Origin: an uncultured Christensenella sp.
Lineage (GTDB): Bacteria > Bacillota > Clostridia > Christensenellales > UBA3700
Assembly: GCA_910577795.1 (NCBI GenBank)
Contig: CAJTNW010000040.1
Coordinates: 1-11,891, forward strand
Reading direction: 5' to 3'
Length of the DNA: 11,891 bases
The stretch's first letter is position 1; every line of letters begins with the position of its first letter. This document shows positions 1 through 6,758 of the stretch, piece by piece. The notes under the pieces were generated by a model. That model worked only from the letters and a program-made list of their open reading frames with translations. It did not search any database and was not told the origin of the DNA. A program made the translations under genes and the position numbers.

Positions 1-2305
1 TTTTTCTGCTCCATTATACTCAAAACTTCCACTTCCAAAAGGTTTTGCGAGTTTTGCTTTGGATATGTTATACAAAGTAGAACTTGTATTGTTTTTTATC
101 ATATAGTTGCTATTACTTAATCCTGTTGCTGTTGCTACATATCCACTTCCTGCATCTATCTCGTCACCTATTACTGTAACTTTGCAATTGCTATCTTCTG
201 CTATATATGCTGTTGGTTTTTGTAGTCCTCCATTATATTCTAACTCAGTATTTTTCCATTTAACATCTACTTCTTTTGGGAAAATTTTAAATGTAAATGT
301 TGAGTTAAAATATTTTTCATTAACATAAAATGAATACATACCTGCATCTGTTACTTCAAAGGATGTTGCTGGAGTTGCATTTCCTCTTTTATAAAATGAT
401 TTTCCTTCACATTTAATTGTAAATGGCTTTCCTGTATATCTTAATCCAAAAACAACTGACTGATTCTTTTCGTCTTCACCATCACCCCAACTCCATGTAA
501 GTACAGGTAAAGTTTCAACTGTTGCTGCTTTAAAAACAAGTTCCCCTTCTTCTAAAAATACTCCTTTACCACCGGTATGTGTTAAAAAGAACATAGAAGG
601 GTCATCTGTATTGAACAAAGAATAATCTTTAGTAAAAGGTGTTGTAGGATAATCACTTGGCAAATCTACACCTATACGAGCATTTTTAGTAACATCATAA
701 AGTCTTCCTGTAATATTTGCAACTACATTTTTATTAAGTGATAAATCATTATGATAATTACCACACTCGTTTAAATACATGTGTACTGGTCCACCTATAT
801 TTATTTGTCCTGTTGCTCTTACATATACACCACCACCAATAGACGCAGGCTCAAATGAATTTACAATATTACGTTTAATATCTCCACCATTTAAATTTAG
901 TATTCCATTGTCACCCACATAGATACCCGCACCATTTACAGCATAATTTGCAGTGCTATATAATGTATTATCTACTATATCTCCTTCAGTAATAGTTGCC
1001 TCTGCATAAGAACCTACCGCTATCCCTGCACCACCATTATTACCATTAACTTTTTTATAATCTATTGAGTTAAATGAAATTTTACCTCCAAGCATTTCAA
1101 ACTTGCTACCAAACCATACTAAAACACCAGCAGAATCATTTGTTGATTTGTTATAACTTACCTCTCCACCATACATTTTTGCAATGGCTGAATTACAAGC
1201 CACACCACCAGCAAACCTAGTTTCTCCATTATATGTAATGTGACCACCATACATATTAAAATGTGCATATTTTGTAACTATGTAATCAGCAGTATTAGTG
1301 TGTGTTCCATTTACAGAAACACCACCGCCATTATCACTTGCTTTATTATATGTTATTATGCCATTATACAAATTGAAAGTGTTATTTGCACAATAAATTC
1401 CACCACCACTTCCTGCTTTTGCTTCATTACCAGCAATAATACCTCCATACATACTTATATTACCTTCTGAACATATTCCAGCACTACCACCATTTGCGAT
1501 ATTACCAACTACAGCACCATTAAAAAAGTTTAATGTAACTTGCGGATATATATTTATACCACCACCATGGCTAGCAATATTATCTACAAACATTCCACCC
1601 AAAATATTTATTTCAATTTTTCTACTACTACCGCCAGAAGTATTAAGACCGCCGCCATTGCCAGCAGTAGACCCACCAGTGATTTTACCGCAGTTTAATT
1701 CCTTAAGTTTTGCAATTAATGTATCTTTATCCGCCTTATTTTTGTTGTATATATCTGTAATTACTGAATAATCAAATGCACTATCCATTAATGTAAAATC
1801 ATTAAGCACATAAATTGCTGGCAAATACTTACCATTTAAAACCTCGGTAAATCTTTTATCAATGGTATGACCATTTAAGTCTAAAAAACATTTTTGCTTC
1901 TACTCTTATAAAACCAGTATCAGAAAAACCTACACGACTACTACCAAATGAGTGATTTTCATCATCATACGCAATCCAGTCATTCATTAGAGTTACTTTT
2001 ACAAACTCTCCAGTATTTAAACCTTCTTGATTAGCCTCACTCCAAACATCTTGCATACAAGTACAAGTTGTTTGGTCTGTACAGTCCTCTTTATGTTGCA
2101 TGAAATATTCTTTACTTGCTGTTGGAATTTTTGCCGTATATTCCCCAGCATTATTATTTGTTGTTATATTATTTTTGCTATCAGCAACTACAACACTATT
2201 GTTGTTTTCTGTCACATTTATTACAAGCATACTACTTACTAACAATAGACAAGTTACTACTAATATTAAAAATACTATACCAACTCTTTTTATTAGTTTT
2301 GCCAT
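1..2305 (-). CDS. Large secreted beta-helix/MBG-repeat surface protein, 5' part, frameshifted and cut by the window edge
   Basis: Probable cell-surface adhesin-like protein. Translation should start at ATG 2305-2303, because GGAGG lies 7 nt upstream (2317-2313); the in-frame ATG at 2356 lies inside a recombination site and has no such site. The N-terminus (MAKLIKRV, then a long hydrophobic stretch) is a signal peptide or signal anchor. A Cys-rich segment (CTDQTTCTC) follows, then a strand-rich leader. The initial frame ends at TGA 1861-1859. The +1 frame is open without a stop from there to base 1 and continues the protein logically (LDLNGHTID, typical of the entry to such helices). It then shows nine beta-helix rungs (868-1620), a linker, and an MBG-type Ig-like repeat (about 1-290: VDVKW, YNGGLQKPTA, ATATGLSNSNY), with the next repeat starting at the edge. 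The C-terminal anchor is outside the window. The protein class is fairly secure; the ligand is unknown. Expression probably depends on the invertible promoter at 2328-2505. Confidence 0.82.
868..1620 (-). repeat. Nine protein-level beta-helix rungs
   Basis: On the minus strand the translation repeats a rung of about 25-35 residues with the core hydrophobic-x-hydrophobic-(Y/L/N)-G-G-x-(I/V)-x-x-N, usually followed by a Gly-rich GGG(I/V) turn. Cores in order are INILGGMFVDN, LNFFNGAVVGN, ISMYGGIIAGN, FNLYNGIITYN, FNMYGGHITYN, AKMYGGEVSYN, FEMLGGKISFN, ATITEGDIVDN and LNLNGGDIKRN. This is the pattern of right-handed parallel beta-helix surface proteins. The repeats are diverged at DNA level, so recent duplication is not apparent. 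Confidence 0.8.
1862..1899 (-). other. Frameshift site in the surface-protein gene
   Basis: The upstream frame stops at 1861-1859 and the downstream frame has a TAG at 1902-1900, so the frame change must lie in this interval. On the coding strand it holds an A5 run (1895-1891) and a T6 run (1888-1883). Removing one base from either run joins the two frames: losing one A gives E-A-K-C-F-L-D-L-N-G-H-T-I-D. Possible explanations are a real one-base insertion (a pseudogene or slipped-strand phase variation), transcriptional slippage, or a homopolymer sequencing or assembly error. The sequence alone cannot decide. Confidence 0.8.
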
Positions 2306-2327
2306 AATAAAACCTCCATATTTTTGT

Positions 2328-2354
2328 GTACATAGATTAAGCATATCTATGTAC
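2328..2354 (-). repeat. Left recombination site of the invertible promoter (IRL)
   Basis: This 27-bp site has 10-bp arms, GTACATAGAT and ATCTATGTAC, that are exact reverse complements. They flank an asymmetric 7-bp centre, TAAGCAT on the plus strand. The whole 27 bp recurs as an exact reverse complement at 2479-2505, and the identity stops precisely at both ends of the site. Arms around a short asymmetric spacer are the classic core-site layout of tyrosine recombinases. The site lies 22 bp upstream of the surface-gene ATG and 10 bp from its Shine-Dalgarno sequence, so it falls in the 5' leader when the gene is on. On the coding strand it is followed by ACAAAAATATGG with no T-run, so it should not terminate transcription in that direction. 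Confidence 0.9.
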
Positions 2355-2478
2355 AAAACCTAGTATAGTATTTAATTTTAATATAAATTTTTTGTTAAAA
2401 TTATCTAAATGTTTTACAAAATGTTTAATATAATGTTGACATTAACTTACAATTGAGAGTATAATATTGACATAGTAA
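2355..2478 (+). promoter_or_regulatory. Invertible promoter segment, present orientation OFF for the surface gene
   Basis: The 124 bp between the two inverted sites contain TTGACA (2436-2441), an 18-nt spacer and TATAAT (2460-2465) on the plus strand, a perfect match to both sigma-A hexamers. It fires rightward, away from the surface-protein gene. After inversion the -10 would lie at about 2368-2373 and the -35 at 2392-2397 on the minus strand, with a start near 2361. That gives a leader of about 56 nt ending in the GGAGG and ATG of the surface gene. In the present orientation the minus strand shows only a weak TATACT (2367-2362) without a recognisable -35. Inversion itself is inferred; the promoter and sites are directly visible. 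Confidence 0.88.
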
Positions 2479-2505
2479 GTACATAGATATGCTTAATCTA
2501 TGTAC
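2479..2505 (+). repeat. Right recombination site of the invertible promoter (IRR)
   Basis: This is the exact reverse complement of 2328-2354, with its centre reading ATGCTTA on the plus strand. Because the asymmetric centres point in opposite directions, recombination between the two sites would invert the 124 bp between them and not delete it. The flanks extend the palindrome to 13-bp arms (2476-2508). The right flank carries a T6 run at 2509-2514, so on the plus strand this copy also resembles a weak intrinsic terminator. Confidence 0.9.
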
Positions 2506-2939
2506 TTATTTTTTGCTTTAGACGTAACTAGTTATTAGCAGTTAACCTCGATTTTTAATAGATTTATTGTATTAAAAACACATTTTATACACTTTTAAAC
2601 TTTACAAAAAATGCAACACTATAAAAAATTTATTTTTTTATGCTATTTTAAATACAGATTTTTTATATATTATAATAATTTTAGACTTAATGTGGCTTAT
2701 ATTGTATTGTTTATTACAAACATAATGATTTTTGAATGGTAATTTTAAAATTTAATTTGTTACAAAATAAAAATAGCGGAGCAATTTAGTTCCGCTATAT
2801 TTAAATTTTATTTTGCTAAATACCAATAAAATAAATTCAGGTTTTAGTCGCAAATTTTTCTTTTTATTTGCTTATGTAAAATTGCAAGCAATAAAACTTT
2901 TTAAATAAATTACCAATTTAGTTTAAACAATTATTTAAA
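2506..2939. other. Gene-less interval between the switch and the metallophosphoesterase gene
   Basis: I find no convincing coding region in these 434 bp: stops are dense and no start has a ribosome binding site. The interval holds a T-rich tract after IRR (2509-2514), a good terminator hairpin (2773-2798), a short motif CGATTTTTAATAG (2549-2561) resembling two others in the window, a small hairpin GCAAAT/ATTTGC (2850-2871), and one arm of an imperfect inverted repeat (2838-2860). Confidence 0.6.
2773..2798 (-). terminator. Intrinsic terminator for the 2940-4283 gene, possibly bidirectional
   Basis: An 8-bp perfect stem, ATAGCGGA and TCCGCTAT, surrounds a 10-nt loop. On the minus strand it is followed by TTTTTATTTTG. 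On the plus strand it is followed by ATTTAAATTTTATTTT, so it may also stop rightward transcription leaving the switch. It lies about 140 nt downstream of the metallophosphoesterase stop codon. Confidence 0.8.
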
Positions 2940-4283
2940 TTACCTTTTCCAATATTCACTTGCTTTTTTTGTAATGATATGTGTTGGAGTAATAGTGCCA
3001 TCTTTATCCATAACTATTTTTGTGCCACCAAAATAATAACTGCTATTCCAAGGTTTTGGAGATGGTCCTGCTTTTAGTCCGTAACCATAAACAATATCAT
3101 CATATTCAAATACAATGTCGTTTTCGTGGTCATGACCTACAAACCACCCTTTTAATCCCAAGTCTTTCATACTACTTACAATACCAGTATTATAAAGAGC
3201 ATGTCCCGGAACATATGTAAATCTACCCAAAATACCTTTAAGAGGTTTGCCATCTACTAAAGGATATTCAATATTGCTACTATTATCACTTACTGGTTTT
3301 ATTACAGAATTGTTATTATCATTATTTACAAATGAACCAGGCACAGTCCAATAGCCATCGCCCTCTTGCATATCTTTTGCTAAATCATCGCTACTACTAT
3401 TTTCACTTTTTTGCCCATCAAGTTTGCCATTAGGACCTGCAACATATTTTAAAAGTACATCACCCATTTCATAAGGAGCACAATGTGTAAAGAATATACT
3501 AGGTACAACTTTACCAGCAATTTTGTTTATATTTGTTGCTTGCCATTTGCACCACTCAATTTGTGCATAAGGGAAAGGTCTCTCTTTATTTTTCCTACCC
3601 TCTTTTTCGTAAATAGAATTTATTAACTCATCAGAATATTTTGCATAGGCACTATTATCTAGCATATAAAGTGACTGAACTATTTCCTCACCCTCTTTAA
3701 CGTTTATTACATAGTTCCCTAACAAATCGCCATATTCGTCACCCAAGTTAGTAGGGCCTTTTTGAAAAAGGCAATGTCCACCATTTTCTCTTGAAACTTT
3801 TAAATATTGGTCGCCAGACCAGTTAGGTGTAGCCCTCATTTCATTATCGTGATTACCAAACACGGGCGCCCACAAAAAATTATATTTTTTTGCAAGTTCT
3901 TCAATTTTTTTAATAAAAATTTTTAATAATTCAGGTACTCCAACACCAGACACATTATCCCCAGTAAAAACTACTAAATCAGGTTCAGTTTGTTTAATAA
4001 CTTGCTCTGCAGTTTCAAAGGCATAATTATTATCTTTGTTATTAGACCAAAGTTGCATATCTGTAAGTTGTACAATTACAAAATCTTTATCTTTTGATTT
4101 GTCAATAACAACAGAATCATTTGCAATATTATATTCAGAATTAGGACCAAGCCATCTGCTTTCATATTTTTTGCCTGTAAGCGGTATAAATAGCACACAT
4201 ACAGTTATTATTATACCAAGCAAAATCACACTCAACACACCACTTATTACATAAATAAGTTTTTTGTTTTTTACAGAAAACAT
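2940..4283 (-). CDS. Membrane-anchored calcineurin-like metallophosphoesterase
   Basis: The 447-residue protein is a probable two-metal phosphoesterase displayed outside the cell. Residues about 9-35 form one hydrophobic segment preceded by lysines, an uncleaved anchor or signal peptide. Catalytic-domain motifs appear in order: QLTDMQ (D75, Q77), FTGDN (G108, D109, N110), GNHD (143-146), FTH (H267) and GHDH (383-386). The first motif is D-x-Q instead of the common D-x-H, so one usual metal-ligand histidine is replaced. An Asn/Ser-rich, low-complexity insert (about 290-335) interrupts the domain. The start has GGGAGG 5 nt upstream. It has its own promoter (4359-4387) and terminator, so it is probably transcribed alone. 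The substrate cannot be read from the sequence: nucleotides, phospholipids or teichoic-acid-type phosphodiesters are all possible. Confidence 0.87.
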   Translation of the reverse strand: MFSVKNKKLIYVISGVLSVILLGIIITVCVLFIPLTGKKYESRWLGPNSEYNIANDSVVIDKSKDKDFVIVQLTDMQLWSNNKDNNYAFETAEQVIKQTEPDLVVFTGDNVSGVGVPELLKIFIKKIEELAKKYNFLWAPVFGNHDNEMRATPNWSGDQYLKVSRENGGHCLFQKGPTNLGDEYGDLLGNYVINVKEGEEIVQSLYMLDNSAYAKYSDELINSIYEKEGRKNKERPFPYAQIEWCKWQATNINKIAGKVVPSIFFTHCAPYEMGDVLLKYVAGPNGKLDGQKSENSSSDDLAKDMQEGDGYWTVPGSFVNNDNNNSVIKPVSDNSSNIEYPLVDGKPLKGILGRFTYVPGHALYNTGIVSSMKDLGLKGWFVGHDHENDIVFEYDDIVYGYGLKAGPSPKPWNSSYYFGGTKIVMDKDGTITPTHIITKKASEYWKR

Positions 4284-4309
4284 ACTTTCCTCCCATCTTA
4301 ACTTTTAAA

Positions 4310-4323
4310 TTTGCTATAGCAAA
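4310..4323. promoter_or_regulatory. 14-bp perfect palindrome in the metallophosphoesterase leader, candidate operator
   Basis: TTTGCTATAGCAAA is a perfect palindrome between the predicted transcription start (about 4352) and the Shine-Dalgarno site of the minus-strand phosphoesterase gene. A repressor bound here would block elongation. No regulator gene is adjacent and I see no second copy in the window, so the role is inferred from position and symmetry only. Confidence 0.4.
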
Positions 4324-4358
4324 CTAAAAAATTTAGACAAAATACTATTTCTGTAAAT

Positions 4359-4387
4359 ATTATAAATGTTATTTTTTATATTGTCAA
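4359..4387 (-). promoter_or_regulatory. Sigma-A promoter for the metallophosphoesterase gene
   Basis: On the minus strand there is TTGACA (4387-4382), a 17-nt spacer and TATAAT (4364-4359), a perfect consensus. The expected start near 4352 leaves a leader of about 68 nt before ATG 4283. Confidence 0.85.
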
Positions 4388-4489
4388 TAAGGAATTTTTA
4401 AAAAATCAATTTGAAAAATTTAAAATAAAATAACAAAAAGTTTGTAAAATAAATAATCAAGAAAAATGCGACTAAATTCTGTTATTATT

Positions 4490-5404
4490 TTATCTTCTTA
4501 AAAGTTTGCCAACTCTATTCATCATAGAAGTTTTATGGTCAAACATAGAATGTGCATACCTATTTAAAGTAATTGTTGGATTAGCATGTCCTAAAATTTC
4601 TGACAATGTTTTTACATCCATTCCACATTCTAACGCACGAGTTGCAAAAGTATGTCTTAAAGAGTGAAAACCTTTGTGTGGTATACCTAAATCTATCAAC
4701 ATTTTTTCAAAAAATCTTTGATAAGTTCTAACACCTGCTCCATAAGCAGTTCTACCAGGGATTACATACTTAGAACTTGCATTTCTACGCATAACTTTAA
4801 AGTAAGGTACTAATTGTTTTGGCATAGGAATTATACGTTGTGAGTTATGTGTTTTTGGGGTATCAATAACTTTTATGTAACCATTTTCATCCCAACTATC
4901 GTGACAAGATTTTGAAACTTTAATAACGCATTTACGCATATCTAAATCACTCCACTCAAGCGCCAATAGTTCGCCTAAACGAATACCAGTATAAAGTGAC
5001 AAAAGTATACCAAAGTATCTTGGCTTATCAATAAACACAATAAAGTTTTCCATTTTTCTTTGTTCATAAATTGAAAAACACTCTACTCTTTTTGTTTGCG
5101 CTTTAGGACGAGAAAGGTAATTAGAATATTCCTTATCCACAATATCCAATTCCACTGCCTTTACAAGTGACAATTTTAATAGAGAAATTAATCCGTGAAT
5201 TGTTGTACTTGCATAACCTTTGTTTTGCATATTGTTAATAAATTGTTGCAACACATTTGTTGACAATTCATTAAGACGATATTCGCCGATTTCAGGCAAA
5301 ATATGGTCCTCTGCCAATTGACAATACTTAGCGTATGTCCTCTCTTTTACTTGTGGCTTTACGTAGCAGTTTAGCCACTCACTGCACCATTGTTTGTAAA
5401 CCAT
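4490..5404 (-). CDS. Tyrosine site-specific recombinase (phage-integrase family), candidate promoter invertase
   Basis: The 304-residue protein has a typical length for XerC/integrase-type recombinases and looks complete. The start is ATG 5404: GGAGG at 5417-5413 lies 8 nt upstream, whereas the in-frame TTG at 5419 overlaps that site. The N-terminal part (about 1-95) fits a SAM-like core-binding domain with no extra arm-binding domain. The catalytic domain shows all active residues: R142 (YTGIRLGE), K184 (TPKTHNSQR), H247-x-x-R250 (HSLRH), H273 (ILGH) and the nucleophile Y283 (NRYAH). It breaks and rejoins DNA at short inverted-arm sites. It is the only recombinase in the window, about 2 kb from the two 27-bp inverted sites, which makes it the best candidate to flip that promoter. 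It could instead serve another locus or be a remnant of an integrated element; no phage or conjugation genes are seen beside it. Confidence 0.93.
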   Translation of the reverse strand: MVYKQWCSEWLNCYVKPQVKERTYAKYCQLAEDHILPEIGEYRLNELSTNVLQQFINNMQNKGYASTTIHGLISLLKLSLVKAVELDIVDKEYSNYLSRPKAQTKRVECFSIYEQRKMENFIVFIDKPRYFGILLSLYTGIRLGELLALEWSDLDMRKCVIKVSKSCHDSWDENGYIKVIDTPKTHNSQRIIPMPKQLVPYFKVMRRNASSKYVIPGRTAYGAGVRTYQRFFEKMLIDLGIPHKGFHSLRHTFATRALECGMDVKTLSEILGHANPTITLNRYAHSMFDHKTSMMNRVGKLLRR

Positions 5405-5432
5405 AATAGGTTCCTCCAAAAAAAATTTTATT

Positions 5433-5449
5433 TCACTTTTTTAAAGTGA
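5433..5449. promoter_or_regulatory. Inverted repeat in the recombinase leader, candidate operator
   Basis: TCACTTT and AAAGTGA (7-bp arms, 3-nt centre) lie between the predicted recombinase promoter and its Shine-Dalgarno site. It could be a binding site for autoregulation or a leader hairpin. The arms differ from those of the invertible-promoter sites. Confidence 0.4.
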
Positions 5450-5481
5450 TACATAAATTATAATTCACAAACAACAACTTT

Positions 5482-5510
5482 TCTATACTTTGCTTTTTAA
5501 TAATTTTCAA
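5482..5510 (-). promoter_or_regulatory. Putative promoter for the recombinase gene
   Basis: On the minus strand there is TTGAAA (5510-5505), a 17-nt spacer and TATAGA (5487-5482). This gives a leader of about 70 nt. A second -10-like TATAAT (5462-5457) lacks a good -35. The match is moderate, which would suit a recombinase expressed at a low level. Confidence 0.6.
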
Positions 5511-5544
5511 TATTTAACTTGACTAGTTTTTCAAAATACCATTC

Positions 5545-5582
5545 TATAAGTTATATTATAATTTTTATACTTATAACTTATA
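5545..5582. repeat. 11-bp inverted repeat upstream of the PI-PLC promoter
   Basis: TATAAGTTATA (5545-5555) and TATAACTTATA (5572-5582) are exact reverse complements separated by 16 bp. They end 8 bp before the -35 box of the PI-PLC promoter. It may be a regulator binding site, but AT-rich sequence makes chance symmetry plausible. Confidence 0.4.
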
Positions 5583-5590
5583 TGCACTCT

Positions 5591-5619
5591 TTGACAAATT
5601 TAAAAAAATACTTTATAAT
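5591..5619 (+). promoter_or_regulatory. Sigma-A promoter for the PI-PLC lipoprotein
   Basis: TTGACA (5591-5596), a 17-nt spacer and TATAAT (5614-5619) match consensus perfectly. The start should be near 5626, leaving a leader of about 98 nt before ATG 5724. It is divergent from the recombinase promoter. Confidence 0.85.
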
Positions 5620-5723
5620 ACCCATATACAAAACAATGTGTATAAAAAATTATGGCAGTATTTATTATTTATCTAATTTTTTTTACAATAACTTACAAAT
5701 ATATAAGTTTAAAAAGGTTAATT

Positions 5724-6758
5724 ATGAAAAGAAATATAAAGATTATTTTTACTTTAATTTTAGCAATTATTTTGCTAGTTTTTACATTGACCGCTTGCAG
5801 TAACACCAAACCTACTGAATTAACTGCTGAGCAAAAATCCTTTTACTCTAGTTGGATGAGTTATATTGATGGCAAAACTCCTATTAACAGAATAGCAATA
5901 TTAGGCTCTCATGATAGTGGTATTTCCACAACAACAAGTGTAATAAAAGGTATAACTAAAACGCAAGACCTTACAATTGGCAAACAACTTGAATATGGTT
6001 GCAGATACTTTGATATTAGAGTTAATAAAAAGAAAAATGGCGATTTAACAATTTTTCATAGCATTGATACTACTGGCGAAAACTTTATTGATATAACAAA
6101 AGATATTTTGCAATTTATTAAAACAAACACAACAGAATTTTTAGTGTTAGATTTTCAACACTTTAAAGGCGAATCTCAAAAGGCAGTTATAAATGTACTA
6201 AATGATAGCGGTATTGTTGATTATGCTGTAAAAAATACTACTAATATGTCAGACTTGGATTTTATAACAAGCCTTAAACTAGAAGATGTTCGTGGCAAGT
6301 TTATTATTATCTGGGGTAGCAATGAAGCAAATGGAAATACTTATCCTTACCTATTTAGACGCAACAACGATTCCTGCTCTATTGAAAATGCTTGTTTAGA
6401 TTCCTTATATTCTACTGAAGATAATTCTAAAGCAAGTGCTAAATTTATAGAGGAAACTATCCCAAAATATTTTAACCATATTTTAAATAAAGACAAAGGC
6501 TTAACAGTCTTGCAAGCACAACTTACTTCGCCATCTCTTGGCAATGTTAAAAAATTAGAAGAAGGACATAATGAAGGTATGAGTAAATACATACGCAGCA
6601 TTGAAAAAAAGGCTGAATATCTTACTGCCGTAAATATAATTATGAGGGATTTTATTGGAAGTGATTTAGAAAAAACAAATAGCATTTTACATTTAAATAT
6701 TGCAAAAAACAATGTGAAAATCGACTGCATTTCATTTTTTAATAAAATGACTAAGTAA
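5724..6758 (+). CDS. Phosphatidylinositol-specific phospholipase C-type lipoprotein (PI-PLC X domain)
   Basis: The 344-residue exported lipoprotein has the bacterial PI-PLC fold signature. I start it at ATG 5724 (MKRNIK): an AAGG ribosome site precedes it and it gives a clean lipoprotein signal (hydrophobic 5-22, lipobox LTAC, C25). The in-frame ATG at 5652 would add an unlikely second hydrophobic stretch. Catalytic residues known from Bacillus cereus PI-PLC are recognisable: H63-D64 (GSHDSG), R99 (YFDIR) and H112 (FHS). Their spacing of 36 and 13 residues is almost the same as H32/R69/H82 in that enzyme. Later motifs (FLVLDFQHFKG, GKFIIIWG) fit the barrel strands. Family members cleave phosphatidylinositol or GPI-type phosphodiesters. 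Possible targets are host phosphatidylinositol, GPI anchors or a bacterial glycolipid. It stands between two other predicted surface phosphoesterases. Confidence 0.9.
   Translation: MKRNIKIIFTLILAIILLVFTLTACSNTKPTELTAEQKSFYSSWMSYIDGKTPINRIAILGSHDSGISTTTSVIKGITKTQDLTIGKQLEYGCRYFDIRVNKKKNGDLTIFHSIDTTGENFIDITKDILQFIKTNTTEFLVLDFQHFKGESQKAVINVLNDSGIVDYAVKNTTNMSDLDFITSLKLEDVRGKFIIIWGSNEANGNTYPYLFRRNNDSCSIENACLDSLYSTEDNSKASAKFIEETIPKYFNHILNKDKGLTVLQAQLTSPSLGNVKKLEEGHNEGMSKYIRSIEKKAEYLTAVNIIMRDFIGSDLEKTNSILHLNIAKNNVKIDCISFFNKMTK

Noticed and set aside
107..328. Plus-strand open frames over the surface-protein region (also 1240-1470 and 2027-2363)
   Set aside because: They lie opposite the long open minus-strand frame with recognisable repeats. 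They have no ribosome sites and no recognisable domains, so they are antisense shadows.
1859..1861. TGA in the surface gene read as a recoded tryptophan codon
   Set aside because: Reading through the TGA stays in the wrong frame. The protein continues in the +1 frame, so the problem is a frameshift and not a reassigned stop.
1883..1895. Programmed -1 ribosomal frameshift at TTTTTTA
   Set aside because: The coding frame reads TTT TTT A and not T TTT TTA, and the change needed is +1 (or -2). A programmed -1 event does not fit.
2328..2354. Left palindrome as a plain transcription terminator
   Set aside because: No T-run follows it on the strand that reads into the surface gene, and an exact inverted copy exists at 2479-2505. 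A recombination site explains both facts better.
2467..2495. Second promoter using TTGACA at 2467-2472
   Set aside because: At 17-nt spacing the -10 would be TGCTTA, and TATGCT needs a 15-nt spacer inside the recombination site. The TTGACA/TATAAT pair at 2436-2465 is much stronger.
5417..5419. TTG start for the recombinase
   Set aside because: It overlaps the GGAGG that serves the ATG at 5404.
5519..5547. Extra plus-strand promoter TTGACT-N17-TTCTAT upstream of the PI-PLC gene
   Set aside because: The -10 is poor and a perfect promoter lies 70 bp closer to the gene at 5591-5619.
5652..5723. Upstream ATG start for the PI-PLC protein
   Set aside because: It lacks a ribosome site and would place a second hydrophobic stretch ahead of a normal lipoprotein signal that begins at 5724.
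6347..6730. Minus-strand frame of 127 codons inside the PI-PLC gene
   Set aside because: It is antisense to conserved PI-PLC sequence, with no domain and no ribosome site.
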